Shown: positions 25,029 through 35,400 of the stretch, one piece after another | How positions within the stretch are numbered: position 1 is the first letter of the stretch | Layout of the letters: each line of letters opens with the position of its first letter | NCBI GenBank assembly: GCA_947474675.1 | Contig: CANJKA010000019.1 | Location: 1 to 43,179 of the forward strand | DNA: 43,179 nucleotides | Reading direction: 5' to 3' | Source: Flavobacteriales bacterium | GTDB taxonomy: Bacteria > Bacteroidota > Bacteroidia > Flavobacteriales_D > Crocinitomicaceae | Notes under the pieces: model-generated | What the model saw: the letters and a program-made list of their open reading frames with translations, nothing else | Databases searched by the model: none | What the model was told of the DNA's origin: nothing | Translations under genes and position numbers: made by a program

Positions 25029-25880
25029 CTAAAATCGTCTAATTTTACGTACCGAATAAAGTAATAATTTGGACCGAGTACAAATTGGATTCATTGCAGT
25101 AGAGTCCATATTTACGGTCCAAACGTTTTGAAAATAATTATCATCTTCTGAAGAGCTCCAATAGATTCCAGAGGCATTGAAATTGGCTAGTCCTACATTA
25201 GATAAATTTGTTTTCATCAAAATCAATTCTTTTAAACTGGGTAAGAACCAATCAGAAAAACCATTGTCTATTAATTTACTAACTCCAGCGGCATAGAATT
25301 GAGAAATTCCATAAAAAGAAACGATGGTGTCGGTATTCGTCATTCCATCCCCAATTTCTAAATCTGTTGAAATAGATGTTAATGTATCCCCAAAAATCCA
25401 GGGCATATCGATGTTATCAAACAAAGAACATTCTAAATAATGCCAGCCTCCGTCTGTATTTTCTTTACTGTAGAAAACGACCCCACCTCCGGGTCCTGTA
25501 TCACCAATTTTATAGGTTGTTTCAGTAGTAAAAGATAACGATTTTCCGTATGATATACCAAATTCATTTTTAGAAAAAGCACAGACGTAATATTTGGTAT
25601 TAGGGAGTAAATTTTTTAAAGAGAGAGTGAAATTTAGAGCATAAGTACTGTCCCATATAACATTGTTTGTTATTTGAGGATTGTTTTCAGTTCCAAAGCA
25701 AAAACCTCTTGAAAGGATTGGACTTCCACCATCGTTGAGAACAGTACCTTCTACTTTAATAGAAACCAAATCAAGATCATAAACCCCAACAGTCTTAATC
25801 GAAGGGACAGTTCTCTTTCCGCACGAAACGAAAAGCAAAGTTCCAAAGATTAAAAAGAAGAGACTAAATAATGATTTCAT
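25029..25880 (-). CDS. Lipoprotein with FN3-like and DUF1566/Lcl-like domains
   Basis: 283 residues. A lipobox Cys at position 20 ('LLFVSCGKRT') predicts an outer-membrane lipoprotein. Residues 30-118 form an FN3-like unit ('GGSPILSRGFCFGTE', 'NTKYYVCAFSKNEFGISYG'), the same unit as in the lipoprotein at 21161-22591. Residues ~122-283 match a DUF1566/Lcl C-type module ('GDTGPGGGVVFYSKEN', 'WFLPSLKELILM', 'YWSSSEDD'), which is distantly like FISUMP domains. It is 3 bp from the T9SS gene and 11 bp from the FISUMP-barrel gene. Confidence 0.82.
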   Translation of the reverse strand: MKSLFSLFFLIFGTLLFVSCGKRTVPSIKTVGVYDLDLVSIKVEGTVLNDGGSPILSRGFCFGTENNPQITNNVIWDSTYALNFTLSLKNLLPNTKYYVCAFSKNEFGISYGKSLSFTTETTYKIGDTGPGGGVVFYSKENTDGGWHYLECSLFDNIDMPWIFGDTLTSISTDLEIGDGMTNTDTIVSFYGISQFYAAGVSKLIDNGFSDWFLPSLKELILMKTNLSNVGLANFNASGIYWSSSEDDNYFQNVWTVNMDSTAMNPICTRSKLLLYSVRKIRRF

Positions 25881-25891
25881 ATATTATTATT

Positions 25892-28054
25892 TTAATAAAA
25901 ACGATCCAAACTCCATGTTATCCCAAAATTCAAATTGGCCTTCGAAATATTTAGATCAACCTTTTGCGTTTGATTTTGCATGGGAAAGACAGCTCCTATT
26001 TCTACTCTCAAAATATTGTGCAACCAGAAACGAACTTTTAAACCGCTTTTAAATGAACGAACAGAATTAGAAGCAAACATGGATTGAGAAAAATCGAAAA
26101 GATTGTTGTTGGAATAATCTGACAATAAGTAGATTAAATCATATTGAATTCCTCTTTTAAAGCCATTTCTAGCATAACTTCCAATTCTAAAACCAACACC
26201 CAATGTTTCTTTCTTTTTGGTATTCGCGGAAATAAATGAGCTGTCTCCAAAACTTTTTATTGTTAAAAAATTGCTTAATTCATAGTCAACAAGAAATTTC
26301 GCATTACCATTTTTTAAAAAACCTATTAACATTTCACTGCCAACTGTACTTTTTGTCAAAAAGTAAGTTGAACTATAAGAGCTAACAGGCTGTTCGAATA
26401 AGGGCTGTAAAGCATTCTTTTGATACATCGTACCAAGATTAAAACTATAATTACCTCTTAATCCAAAGGAAAACACTTCAGTCATAATCGGATGAAAATG
26501 AAGACCTGTTGTAATACCGTAACTTTGTGAAGAGAAACGATATGTTGAATCCATAAAACGAATCGAATCTGAAATAAAATTGCAGTCACTACCTAAATCA
26601 AACCCAAAATGAACCAAACCTCTACTTTTAGAGTATTTTTTAGCCCAACCATTTATTTCTCTAACCGAACGGTTGTGAATATGTGTGACACCTGAAATAT
26701 TTTCAACGCATTCACCACCTTCTGATCGAAGGACATAACTCCGAGATTTTAAAGTTGGAATTATAACTGATTCACCTTTCCCTATTAGTTTAAGGGAACC
26801 ATCTTTTTTACTCAATCGGTACCATTTCCATTCTGATTCATAGCCCAAGGAGCCAGTATCAAAAGACAGTTTTGCTTTTCGAAATGATACTGAATAGTCA
26901 TTAATGTAGTTTGGCAGAACTGTTAAAGGACGTATCTTGATTAATTTAGAAATACTAGCAGAAGTTCCACAACCTTCATTATTTACACTCAACTTAATAT
27001 AAGAAGTTGTACTTAATTTTTTTGTAAGAACAGCTTCGTTTGAAACTATCGAAACTGACTTGTTATCGATCACCCATTGCCATTTACTCCCTTCTTCTAA
27101 AGTACCTAAAGCTCGAAAAGTGACACTAGAGCCTTCGCAAAAAGAAAAATTTTCGGTTAGAATTTCAGTCCCATTTACACTAATACCAAGAGGGGAGGAG
27201 GGGGCTGTAAATGTTTTTATATCTAATGATCGACTTTCAGAGTAAAGCCCCTTTAACGATTCAGCTCGAACAATGTATTTTGTATCATTAGTTACAATGA
27301 TAGATATAGATTCACCACTTCCAACTAAATTAGCTGGATCTATCGAATTCTTATACCAAACCCATTTTGTGTTTTTTGCTAACGCCCCTCCTTTCTGAGT
27401 CAATTCTACTGTTTCACCTTTACAAACAGAAGTTTTACCTAAGATATTAATAGGGGCAATACTCAAGAGGTCTTCATCCGTATTACGAATACATCTTAAA
27501 CTGTAACCATTACTACGATCATTTTCAATCGGATATAGATTTGTATTTAAGTCTGTCAACACAAAAGCCCAAGAAAATCCAGATTTAGGAGATTTCGTTG
27601 AAGACCAATAATAGGTGTTATCTCCCATCTCATAAAAACCAAACCCATCGTAGCTTCTATACCCATTCGATTTGATATTAAATATAGAATTGGTTTGACT
27701 AACCCTCGTCTTCCATCCACCAGAAGTAGATTTTAACGAAATATTTAAGCTAATTAATTCCTCAAAATCAACTTTTGAAGGAACCTTCCAACCTAAAGGG
27801 GCAATATTATTTGTGGATGATATTACATACCAGTTGTACAAAACACCCTTAGATTTGTTATTTTCATAATAACAATAAGCTGGAATTCCATCCTCAGAAG
27901 CTTTTTCCCATTCGGCATCCGTTTGTGCATATAGTATGGGAACACCATTCCGAAAAGTAGTGACATCCAAATCATTTGTAGCCCAATTTTGAATTTGACT
28001 AGTCAATGAAAAAGATAAAAGAAAAATAATACTACTTAGATAAAGACTCTTCAT
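25892..28054 (-). CDS. FISUMP - Ig-like - outer-membrane beta-barrel fusion protein
   Basis: 720 residues. A signal peptide (1-20) leads to a FISUMP domain (about 25-193: 'YAQTDAEWEKA', 'GVLYNWYVIS', 'GWKVPSKVDFEELI', 'YYWSSTKSP', 'GYSLRCIRN'). Two or three Ig-like repeats follow (about 200-455; 'SVCKGETVELTQKGG', 'NFSFCEGSSVTFRA'). The last ~255 residues alternate polar and aromatic/hydrophobic residues and end 'LNFGITWSLDRFY', the pattern of an 8-12-strand outer-membrane barrel. The fusion suggests a barrel that displays FISUMP and Ig modules, or a receptor for them; the side of the membrane they face cannot be told from sequence. It may be an anchor for the lipoproteins encoded next to it. 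Confidence 0.78.
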   Translation of the reverse strand: MKSLYLSSIIFLLSFSLTSQIQNWATNDLDVTTFRNGVPILYAQTDAEWEKASEDGIPAYCYYENNKSKGVLYNWYVISSTNNIAPLGWKVPSKVDFEELISLNISLKSTSGGWKTRVSQTNSIFNIKSNGYRSYDGFGFYEMGDNTYYWSSTKSPKSGFSWAFVLTDLNTNLYPIENDRSNGYSLRCIRNTDEDLLSIAPINILGKTSVCKGETVELTQKGGALAKNTKWVWYKNSIDPANLVGSGESISIIVTNDTKYIVRAESLKGLYSESRSLDIKTFTAPSSPLGISVNGTEILTENFSFCEGSSVTFRALGTLEEGSKWQWVIDNKSVSIVSNEAVLTKKLSTTSYIKLSVNNEGCGTSASISKLIKIRPLTVLPNYINDYSVSFRKAKLSFDTGSLGYESEWKWYRLSKKDGSLKLIGKGESVIIPTLKSRSYVLRSEGGECVENISGVTHIHNRSVREINGWAKKYSKSRGLVHFGFDLGSDCNFISDSIRFMDSTYRFSSQSYGITTGLHFHPIMTEVFSFGLRGNYSFNLGTMYQKNALQPLFEQPVSSYSSTYFLTKSTVGSEMLIGFLKNGNAKFLVDYELSNFLTIKSFGDSSFISANTKKKETLGVGFRIGSYARNGFKRGIQYDLIYLLSDYSNNNLFDFSQSMFASNSVRSFKSGLKVRFWLHNILRVEIGAVFPMQNQTQKVDLNISKANLNFGITWSLDRFY

Positions 28055-28090
28055 TTAAATAAACTATAAGGTGCTTTTTTATTATTTCTA

Positions 28091-28861
28091 TTAATTAGTA
28101 GGTTTTATTATTTCTGGTTTAGGAATATTTTCCTTATTCGATTGTTCTTTAGAAGAAGGGGTAGAGGAAGGTTTAACTTTTTTATATTCCACCGTTAATT
28201 TTAATTGTTTTATTTCAGTTTCAAGATTTGTAATTTTTTCATTTTGAAGTTTCTGATCTTGTTCTACTTGAGTTAATCTATCATTTAATAGATTGATTGT
28301 TGTTAATACTTCTTTTAATTTTAATTGAAGCTCTAGAACCTTTTCCTTTTCAGAAAGAATAGGGCTAGTTACATCCAAGATGAAAGTTCTACAAAATTGT
28401 ATTCGCTTCTCTTTGACACAAATACCATCTTTATTAATATCTATTTGATAAAAATCAGCGGGGGATTTTTTATTAATTTTAGAAAAATTACCATCATTAT
28501 TCAAAGCACGGTCGATAATTAATGAATCGGTTGAATAAATAAAACATTCCGTATTCGTGATCAAATGATTTTCAAAATAAACATTATCAGCATCTTTTAC
28601 TCCTGGTTTATAGGAGATTCCAATTATTTTGAAATTTTTAAATCGTTCCTCTTTTGCAATTTCTTTTATTTGATCCTCAAAAGCGACTTTTTTTGAAATA
28701 TCTTCATTCGGATAAAAAAATACAACACCTTGCTTAGCTGGTTTGAAGTATTTAATAAAATCTTTGCCGAAGTATTTTTTAGCTGAATCAATAAATTTAT
28801 AATTTTCTTGACTAAAAGAAGTTAGGGAAAAAATAGTAAAAATAAGAGTAGTAATTTTCAT
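28091..28861 (-). CDS. Predicted secreted protein with C-terminal coiled coil, function unknown
   Basis: 256 residues. A signal peptide (1-17, '...FSLTSFSQ') is followed by a ~130-residue alpha/beta region that I do not recognise ('AKQGVVFFYPNEDISKK', 'FKIIGISYKPG'; faintly thioredoxin- or peroxiredoxin-like, without a CxxC). A strong coiled coil (about 168-228, 'LKLKEVLTTINLLNDRLTQV') precedes a Pro/Ser/Lys-rich tail. The coiled coil may pair with that of the FISUMP protein at 20271-21080. It is 36 bp upstream of the FISUMP-barrel gene. Its leader carries an element shared with another gene (see 28862-28980). Confidence 0.65.
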   Translation of the reverse strand: MKITTLIFTIFSLTSFSQENYKFIDSAKKYFGKDFIKYFKPAKQGVVFFYPNEDISKKVAFEDQIKEIAKEERFKNFKIIGISYKPGVKDADNVYFENHLITNTECFIYSTDSLIIDRALNNDGNFSKINKKSPADFYQIDINKDGICVKEKRIQFCRTFILDVTSPILSEKEKVLELQLKLKEVLTTINLLNDRLTQVEQDQKLQNEKITNLETEIKQLKLTVEYKKVKPSSTPSSKEQSNKENIPKPEIIKPTN

Positions 28862-28980
28862 CTGTGTTTTATTTGTTTTTAATTGACATATGATATGGCC
28901 ATTTAAAATTCATCATTGTTTAACTGCGTTGCTTGCTTCACAGGTGTGATGTCTTTCGCTTATGGGTATTTCATAAGTAT
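28862..28980 (-). repeat. Leader element, copy 1 (shared with 39750-39875)
   Basis: The ~120 bp immediately before the start codon at 28861 resemble the 126 bp before the start at 39749, read in the same direction relative to the gene. Shared blocks are the first ~30 bp (about 80% alike, ending 'catatg'), a central 'gccat..t.aaattcatc' and a distal 'atttcataa'. I see no hairpin strong enough for a terminator. Confidence 0.5.
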
Positions 28981-29047
28981 ATAATTTAATCGCTTGAATA
29001 ATAAGTAGATTAAACTTTATATTTAATGTTACAAGTATTTATAATGT

Positions 29048-30211
29048 CTATAATCCACATTCAACAAATCTACAAAGCGGTGATACGAATGTCTTAAATG
29101 TATCTTTGTCGTCATTTTTTGATTTGATTTCGAACGTATAAAATTTATCTTTATCTAAATCATTTAATCGGTTCATATTGATTTTAAAAATAAAATTTTC
29201 AGGGTGATCTTCGTGTAATTTATTACCAGCTTCTACATCAGTTCGTTTAAAATCTTGGAACCATATTTTATGATGTTCAAGATCATAAATTTCTACGGTA
29301 AGATTATCAGCGCAATTCTTATTGCAAACGAGGTAATATATTTCAGAACCAGGTTGTGTAGAGGCAACTAACCATTTACTCTTATCCGAAAGGGGTTGCT
29401 GATACAAATGTGAGTCAGAATAAAAATCGATACTTGCACTTTGAAAATTATCATCACAGGCTTTTATAACGTTTACAGACACTCGAGCGGTCTCTGATTC
29501 ACAACCAAAATTATTTTTGCATTTTACAGAATAAGTAGTTTTTATGACTGGTTTTACGGAAGGAGAAAGGCAGTCTGTACAACTTAAGTTTTCCGTAGGG
29601 TCCCAGATAATAGTACTATTAGCCGAAGCAGTAACATTTAAAATTACAGATTCACCTTTTTTAATTTCTAGATCTTTTGTTTGGAAAGAAACACTTGGCT
29701 TAATCATCGCTTTTTCAGAAGGGATGTAGAAAATCAAGGTAAGTATTTTGGAGGCACTTTTATTAGCTAGTACTTCTTCTCCAATCTTTGTCAGAATACT
29801 TTCTTTGGTATTACTGCAATAACCATTTTCCACGCCAAACGATCTTAAATTACACGTAAATTCTCCTTCACCTACAAAAAGTTTTGTCTTTTCCGTTTTA
29901 TATTCATTGATCATCGCACCCAAAACGGTACAAGCAGAATAGTCACAATCAATTTTCGAAGGGTAAAAATGGGCTGTTTTATTTTTAGTTACCCAAGTGT
30001 CTGGAAACATTTCATTCTTAATTGAATGAGAATAAATCTTAAAACTATTTATTGGTAATTTTGAATCCAAATAGATTGAATGAGACCAAGTTTCAAAATC
30101 ACTTTTGGTCATAGTATAATCATCAACGACAATAATAATCGAAACAGGAGCTGACTTTGAAAAACAAAAGTTCAACGAAATCAAGAAGAATAATATAAGT
30201 AGGTATTTCAT
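29048..30211 (-). CDS. Secreted protein with Ig-like domain, function unknown
   Basis: 387 residues. A signal peptide (1-18) precedes an N-terminal alpha/beta region opening 'APVSIIIVVDDYTMT', which resembles the first strand of a vWA or similar fold but lacks DxSxS. The centre (about 178-250) is an Ig-like domain of the Cys-rich kind found in gliding-motility proteins ('KKGESVILNVTASANSTIIW', 'CTDCLSP', 'TTYSVKCKNNFGCES'). The last ~135 residues are a beta-rich module ('TVEIYDLEHHKIWFQDF'). No T9SS tail is visible. It starts 7 bp after the stop of the kinase gene at 30219 and is surely cotranscribed with it, so it may be a ligand or partner for that kinase's ectodomain. Confidence 0.72.
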   Translation of the reverse strand: MKYLLILFFLISLNFCFSKSAPVSIIIVVDDYTMTKSDFETWSHSIYLDSKLPINSFKIYSHSIKNEMFPDTWVTKNKTAHFYPSKIDCDYSACTVLGAMINEYKTEKTKLFVGEGEFTCNLRSFGVENGYCSNTKESILTKIGEEVLANKSASKILTLIFYIPSEKAMIKPSVSFQTKDLEIKKGESVILNVTASANSTIIWDPTENLSCTDCLSPSVKPVIKTTYSVKCKNNFGCESETARVSVNVIKACDDNFQSASIDFYSDSHLYQQPLSDKSKWLVASTQPGSEIYYLVCNKNCADNLTVEIYDLEHHKIWFQDFKRTDVEAGNKLHEDHPENFIFKINMNRLNDLDKDKFYTFEIKSKNDDKDTFKTFVSPLCRFVECGL

Positions 30212-30218
30212 AAGACTT

Positions 30219-32084
30219 TTAATGACAGTTTAAATTCGTTACAGTTTTAGTATTGTTCTTCATTTTAGAACCGTTGGACCAAGTTCCAATTAACTCAATC
30301 TTGATGTGTGCTAAGGTGTATTTAGAATTATCGAACGAAAAATCATAACGATTGATGTCCGTTACCGTTTCTTCCACCAATTTAACATTATCCTCGGTAC
30401 AGGTAAATCGAATAACCAATCGATCACAGCTTTTTAGTTCTGGATTCCAAGTAATGATATTTCCATTTGTTTTTAAAGCTGCATCGTAAGTTGTTTTAGC
30501 AACTACTACTGGTTCTACAGTAACGGATACAGGTTCAGAATGAGGATCAACCGATGAAACATCTTCCGTTTTTTTAACTTCAGTTTCAGATTCCTTAACA
30601 ACTACTTCTAACGAATCATTTCCTGATAACATAATAATTGACAAGGTGTTTAGTTTTTGGCTTTTTGAAAATAAAGTGTTTTCAATCAATTGTTTAGAAA
30701 TATAATCGTGTAGAACACTTGCATTGTTAAAATATGTTTTCCCATCATACTTACCAGAAGCTGAAAGATCTAAGAAAAAATAACGAATACCGGTGGTGTC
30801 AATTCGAAACGAGTTATTTTCATTAAATTCTCTACTTTTGATCATGTTAGATGTAGCATCAAGTAGACTCGTTTCTTTTAGAAACATATCATCAGCTTCT
30901 TTTCTATCCAGAATTGAAGATATTGATTTACTATATAATACTGTATCAGTAAAACATTGAATATCTAGTCTTTTAAAAGAAATGATCGGTAAATAATAAG
31001 AACTTTCGTCATCACTGGAATAAGAATTCTCAAACAAAGCAATTTCAGTAGGCAATAGCCCTCCATTTTCAACAAGTGAATGATCAGAAATGAAATTGAT
31101 CATTAAGGTGTTTTTAGTATCTGATGAAAATAAAATCAGTTTGAAAAGTAAAATAACTATCAATAAAGAAATAAAACCAATAAAGATTTTGTTTTTAAAA
31201 AAAGGTCTTTTCTCTCCGGTCAATTTAGGCTTTTTAGGCTTGTTTTCAGGCGGTGAAGGTAATATTAACTCCTTTTCAATAGCCGTTTGAAAATCAGAAC
31301 AATTTGAAAATCTATTAACAGGCTCTTTTTCCATTGATCGATATAAAATCGTACACAGAAAATCTGGAACTCCTGGATAAACTTCTTGTGGATTAGGCAA
31401 AGGTTCCTTGACAATTTTATCGTAAATCTCGTATTCTGTTGTTAAACTTTGGTATGGATTTAACCCAGTTAGAAGCTGGTAGAATGTCACTCCTAAAGAA
31501 TAAATATCAGATCGTAAATCCAATTCTTTTCCTTGAACCTGCTCTGGTGACATAAAAAATACAGTTCCCATTTGAGATCCAGTCTTCGTTAGATCATGCC
31601 CTTCTTTTCCTAAAATTCGAGCGATGCCAAAATCTAATATCTTGATCTCATCGTTTTTACCAATTATAATATTTGATGGTTTGATATCGCGGTGAACGAT
31701 TCCCATTTTATGAGCATATGAAAAAGCATCCAATATCTTTTTCATAATAGGAATTGCTCTTTCAGAAGGAACGGCCCCAGAAACAGTTGCAATATATTCA
31801 TCTAAAGGAATGCCTTCAACATATTCCATGATCAAATAAAGTCCAGATTCTTCTTCTGAGAAATCGAAGAGAGAAACGATATTTGGATGTTGTAATTTCG
31901 CGAGTAAAGATGCTTCGTTTTTGAAACGTTGTTTGATTTCTGGATTTTTGAGATATTGTGGAAGTAAAACTTTTACAGCAACTTTTCTATCAACCTGAGT
32001 ATGTTCAGCCAAATAAACACTGCCCATTCCACCTTCTCCGATGACTGCCGTGATTTTATAATTTAAAATTAAACGTCCTATCAT
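30219..32084 (-). CDS. Transmembrane Ser/Thr protein kinase with unique ectodomain
   Basis: Started at the ATG at 32084 ('MIGRLILNYKI'), which aligns residue for residue with the kinase at 8551-10689 and gives 621 residues; an upstream ATG at 32129 would add 15 residues rich in Phe and Tyr. The kinase domain is intact: GEGGMG 16-21, Lys38, HRD 131-133, DFG 151-153, SPE 179-181. After a Pro/Lys linker a TM helix spans about 300-320. The ectodomain (~300 residues) is unlike the DUF3298 paralogue. It has a first part that may be vWA-like ('RYFFLDLSASGKYD', 'LNTLSIIMLSGND'), a Val/Glu/Pro linker and a beta-sandwich end with a few Cys. It is the first gene of the minus-strand run and is divergent from the OmpA/PD40 gene. 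Confidence 0.92.
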   Translation of the reverse strand: MIGRLILNYKITAVIGEGGMGSVYLAEHTQVDRKVAVKVLLPQYLKNPEIKQRFKNEASLLAKLQHPNIVSLFDFSEEESGLYLIMEYVEGIPLDEYIATVSGAVPSERAIPIMKKILDAFSYAHKMGIVHRDIKPSNIIIGKNDEIKILDFGIARILGKEGHDLTKTGSQMGTVFFMSPEQVQGKELDLRSDIYSLGVTFYQLLTGLNPYQSLTTEYEIYDKIVKEPLPNPQEVYPGVPDFLCTILYRSMEKEPVNRFSNCSDFQTAIEKELILPSPPENKPKKPKLTGEKRPFFKNKIFIGFISLLIVILLFKLILFSSDTKNTLMINFISDHSLVENGGLLPTEIALFENSYSSDDESSYYLPIISFKRLDIQCFTDTVLYSKSISSILDRKEADDMFLKETSLLDATSNMIKSREFNENNSFRIDTTGIRYFFLDLSASGKYDGKTYFNNASVLHDYISKQLIENTLFSKSQKLNTLSIIMLSGNDSLEVVVKESETEVKKTEDVSSVDPHSEPVSVTVEPVVVAKTTYDAALKTNGNIITWNPELKSCDRLVIRFTCTEDNVKLVEETVTDINRYDFSFDNSKYTLAHIKIELIGTWSNGSKMKNNTKTVTNLNCH

Positions 32085-32467
32085 GTAATTTGCAATTATT
32101 TTAAAAAAATAAAAATAAAATGCACACAAGTAATAATTTTAGTAGTAGTAATTAGTTGATAGACATTTCACAACAAATATATCATTTTATTTTTTATTAA
32201 AAAAAAAAATGATAAGTTGGGTTAAAATTATTTTGGGTATTTTAGTTTTTAAATTATAACTTTTAACTTAAAAGGCATTAATTTTAATATATTTTACTAA
32301 TTTTATCGTAGAAAAATCAAATTAAAAGCTTACTACTGGTATTCAATTTTCCTTTGAAAAGGGGGGGAGTGATTCATTATAGATATATTAAAATTAAATA
32401 GAGACAAAATGTCGCTATTATTTTTATAAATTGCTACTAAACATCGACACTACTAAATACTAACTTA
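32085..32467. other. Divergent intergenic region between kinase and OmpA/PD40 genes
   Basis: About 380 bp of AT-rich DNA with no coding potential. It must hold the promoters of the long minus-strand run and of the plus-strand gene at 32468. A minus-strand -7 box is visible at 32174-32181. A notable G7 tract lies near 32360. No clear inverted repeat that would mark an operator was found. Confidence 0.55.
32174..32181 (-). promoter_or_regulatory. Candidate -7 box (TATATTTG) for the kinase/FHA run
   Basis: Exact TAnnTTTG on the minus strand, about 90 bp before the ATG at 32084. No TTG at the right distance, so only moderate support. Confidence 0.4.
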
Positions 32468-35400
32468 ATGAAAAAAAAAATAACAGTTTTTATTATACTT
32501 CTCATTTCTAGTGATTTTCTATTTGGACAATCCAGCTATTTAAAACTTATAGAGAAGGGGAAATATGCGAAAGTTGAAAAAAAAATCAACAAAGCAATGA
32601 TAAAAGAACCAAAATCAGTAGAGTTAAACTTCGCAATGGCTATTTTACTCATCAATCGAAAATATTCTGGTTACAATGCTTCAAAATCGTATGAATATTT
32701 AACAGTTTCAAAAAACATACATTCAAATATATTTGATGATAAATCTTTAAAAAGTTTAAATAAAATTCCAATTAATTTAGATATATTCTATAATTATACT
32801 GACACCATTTGCAGATATGCATTAGATGACGCAATTGCCGTAAATTCTGTAGAAATCTTTGATAGATATATAGATTTTTATAAAAATTCACCTGTAAAAT
32901 ATATCGAAAAGGCTATTACATACCGATTTATTGCAGCCTTTACAATTGCTATGTCTGAAAATACGGTTGAATCGTTTCAGTTTTTCATATCAAAATATCC
33001 TGATGCACCTCAACTAAAGCAAGCAACAATAAAAAGAAATGCACTTGCTTTTGAAATAGTTAAGCAAAACAATAATATCCCTGATTATAAAGAGTTTACA
33101 GTTAAATACCCCGATGCTATTGAAATCAGTGAAGCATGGATAAGAATTCACGATCTTGCATATACACTTGCAGAAAGTGTCAATACTGCCAGCTCCTTTA
33201 AGACATTTATCGATGAATATCCTAAAAGTAAACAGTTTACGAAAGCAGTTAGTTTATATGAAGAAAAGCAATTTTTAGAGAATACAGTAGTCGGAGACTG
33301 GGAGAGTTATAAATCGTTTATTATGAATTATCCTAATCATAAATGGAATACCGCCGCTATTGATAGTATCGTTCAACTCGGGATTTCTTTAAACAATGTG
33401 AAAGCATTAAAATATTCCGTTTTAAATTGCTCAAAAAGTCAGAAGGATCAATTAATTCCGAAATATTACTCGATTATTAGTAAAGATGGAGAATTGTCAA
33501 CGCTTGAAACATTTAAAACTGAATTCGCTGATTATTATCAAACTATTTTATCATTTAATACTGATTATGAATGTGCTCTTATGGCAAGAGATATTGGATT
33601 ATCATCCTCTATGGATAAAGCTGAATCCAATGATGAAGACGAACTTAACAAGAGGTTAAAAAGAGAAGGTGCAAAGACAGGTTCAATTCAAATTTCTCTT
33701 TTATGGAACAACTATAATGATCTTGATTTACATTGTATAGATCCGAACGGAGAAGAAATATATTTCGAAAACCCAACTTCATCTAGTAAAGGAGAGTTAG
33801 ATGTTGACATGAATGCGAATGGTCCTGAATCAAACCAACCAGTAGAAAATATTTATTGGGAGAAAGGAACCGCTCCAGAAGGAATTTATAAAATCATGTT
33901 AAATCATTATAGTAACCACGGATGTGGATATGGATGTAAAGACCCTACAAATTATTTTATACGTATTAAATACAACAACACAATAAAAGAATTTCGAGGT
34001 TCAATTAGTCATCAAGGAAACTCAAGGTTTAATAAAAAACTTATTTTTAGTTTTAATTTTAAAAATATTCCTTTTGGAGATGTGGAGCTTACTTTAGATA
34101 ACACAGAAAAATTAAATACTTACATCAAAAAATCAGGAGATAAAGAGTTAGCTTTTGTTGCTTTACAAAGACTAATTTCAAAAGATTTGCTTACTAAAAA
34201 TTGGAGTAATGCAATCGTTAAAATCAATAATTTAAAACCATATTTTTATGAGAATAAAAAGGTCGATGATTTAATTGATATTATCAGTAAAAATTCAGAT
34301 AATTCAATAAAAATACACCCAATTGCTTCTATTAACTCGATTGAAGGTGGAGAATATTCTCCTATTATTTCTGCAGATAATAAATACATCTATTTTTGTG
34401 GAAATTCTAGAAACGATAATATTGGATTAGAAGATATTTTTTATTCACACCATGACGGAATAAAATGGTCTGCTCCGATAATTTTATCATCCTTATCTCA
34501 TCCTGAAACTAACGATGCACCTATGGGAATAAGTACAGATAGGACTTCTATTATACAGTTTGTGAATGGCAAACTTGGTATTTCCAACAAGACGTCTGAA
34601 AACTGGAGTGAAATAAATTATTTCCCTGAAAGTATTAATTCAGGGAATTGGTCGGGTGATGCGATGATTAGTAGTGATGGTAATGCATTAATTTTTTCTT
34701 CTGTGAGATCGACTAACTATAATTATTCTGATGAATTACTTGAAGAATACCACGCGTCAAATAATTATTTTTCAGATATTTACGTTAGTTTAAAAAATGG
34801 AGATAATTGGTTACCACCAATTAATTTAGGACTTAATGTGAATTCTTTTTATTCTGAAAGAAGCCCATTTTTACATCCCGACATGAAAACGCTTTACTTT
34901 TCTTCAGATGGATTAGGAGGTATGGGTAAATATGATGTATTTAAATCTACTCGTCTTGCAGATTCGTGTTGGAATTGTTGGAGTAAACCGATTAATTTAG
35001 GTAAAGAAATTAACACGGAAGAATCCGATTGGGGATATAAAATATCAACGGATGGTGAAAATGCTTATTTCTCAAAGAAAAAATCAGCAAATGAAAACGA
35101 GGATATATTCAGTCTTAACCTTCCCTCTCATTTACGTCCAGATTTTGTTGCTACTGTTTCCGGTAAATTGTTAGACAAACAAAACAAGCCAATATCTGCT
35201 GAAATTAAATGGGAAGATTTACAAACAGGAAAAAGCGTTGGACAATCAAAAAGTGATCCTACAGATGGTAGTTATTTTATTGTATTACCTCTTGGTAAAA
35301 TTTACGGTTATTATATTGATAAAAATGAATACTTTCCTTTATCAAATAATCTTGATTTACGAACGAATAATTCTCCAATTCAGCTAAGTTCAGACATTAC

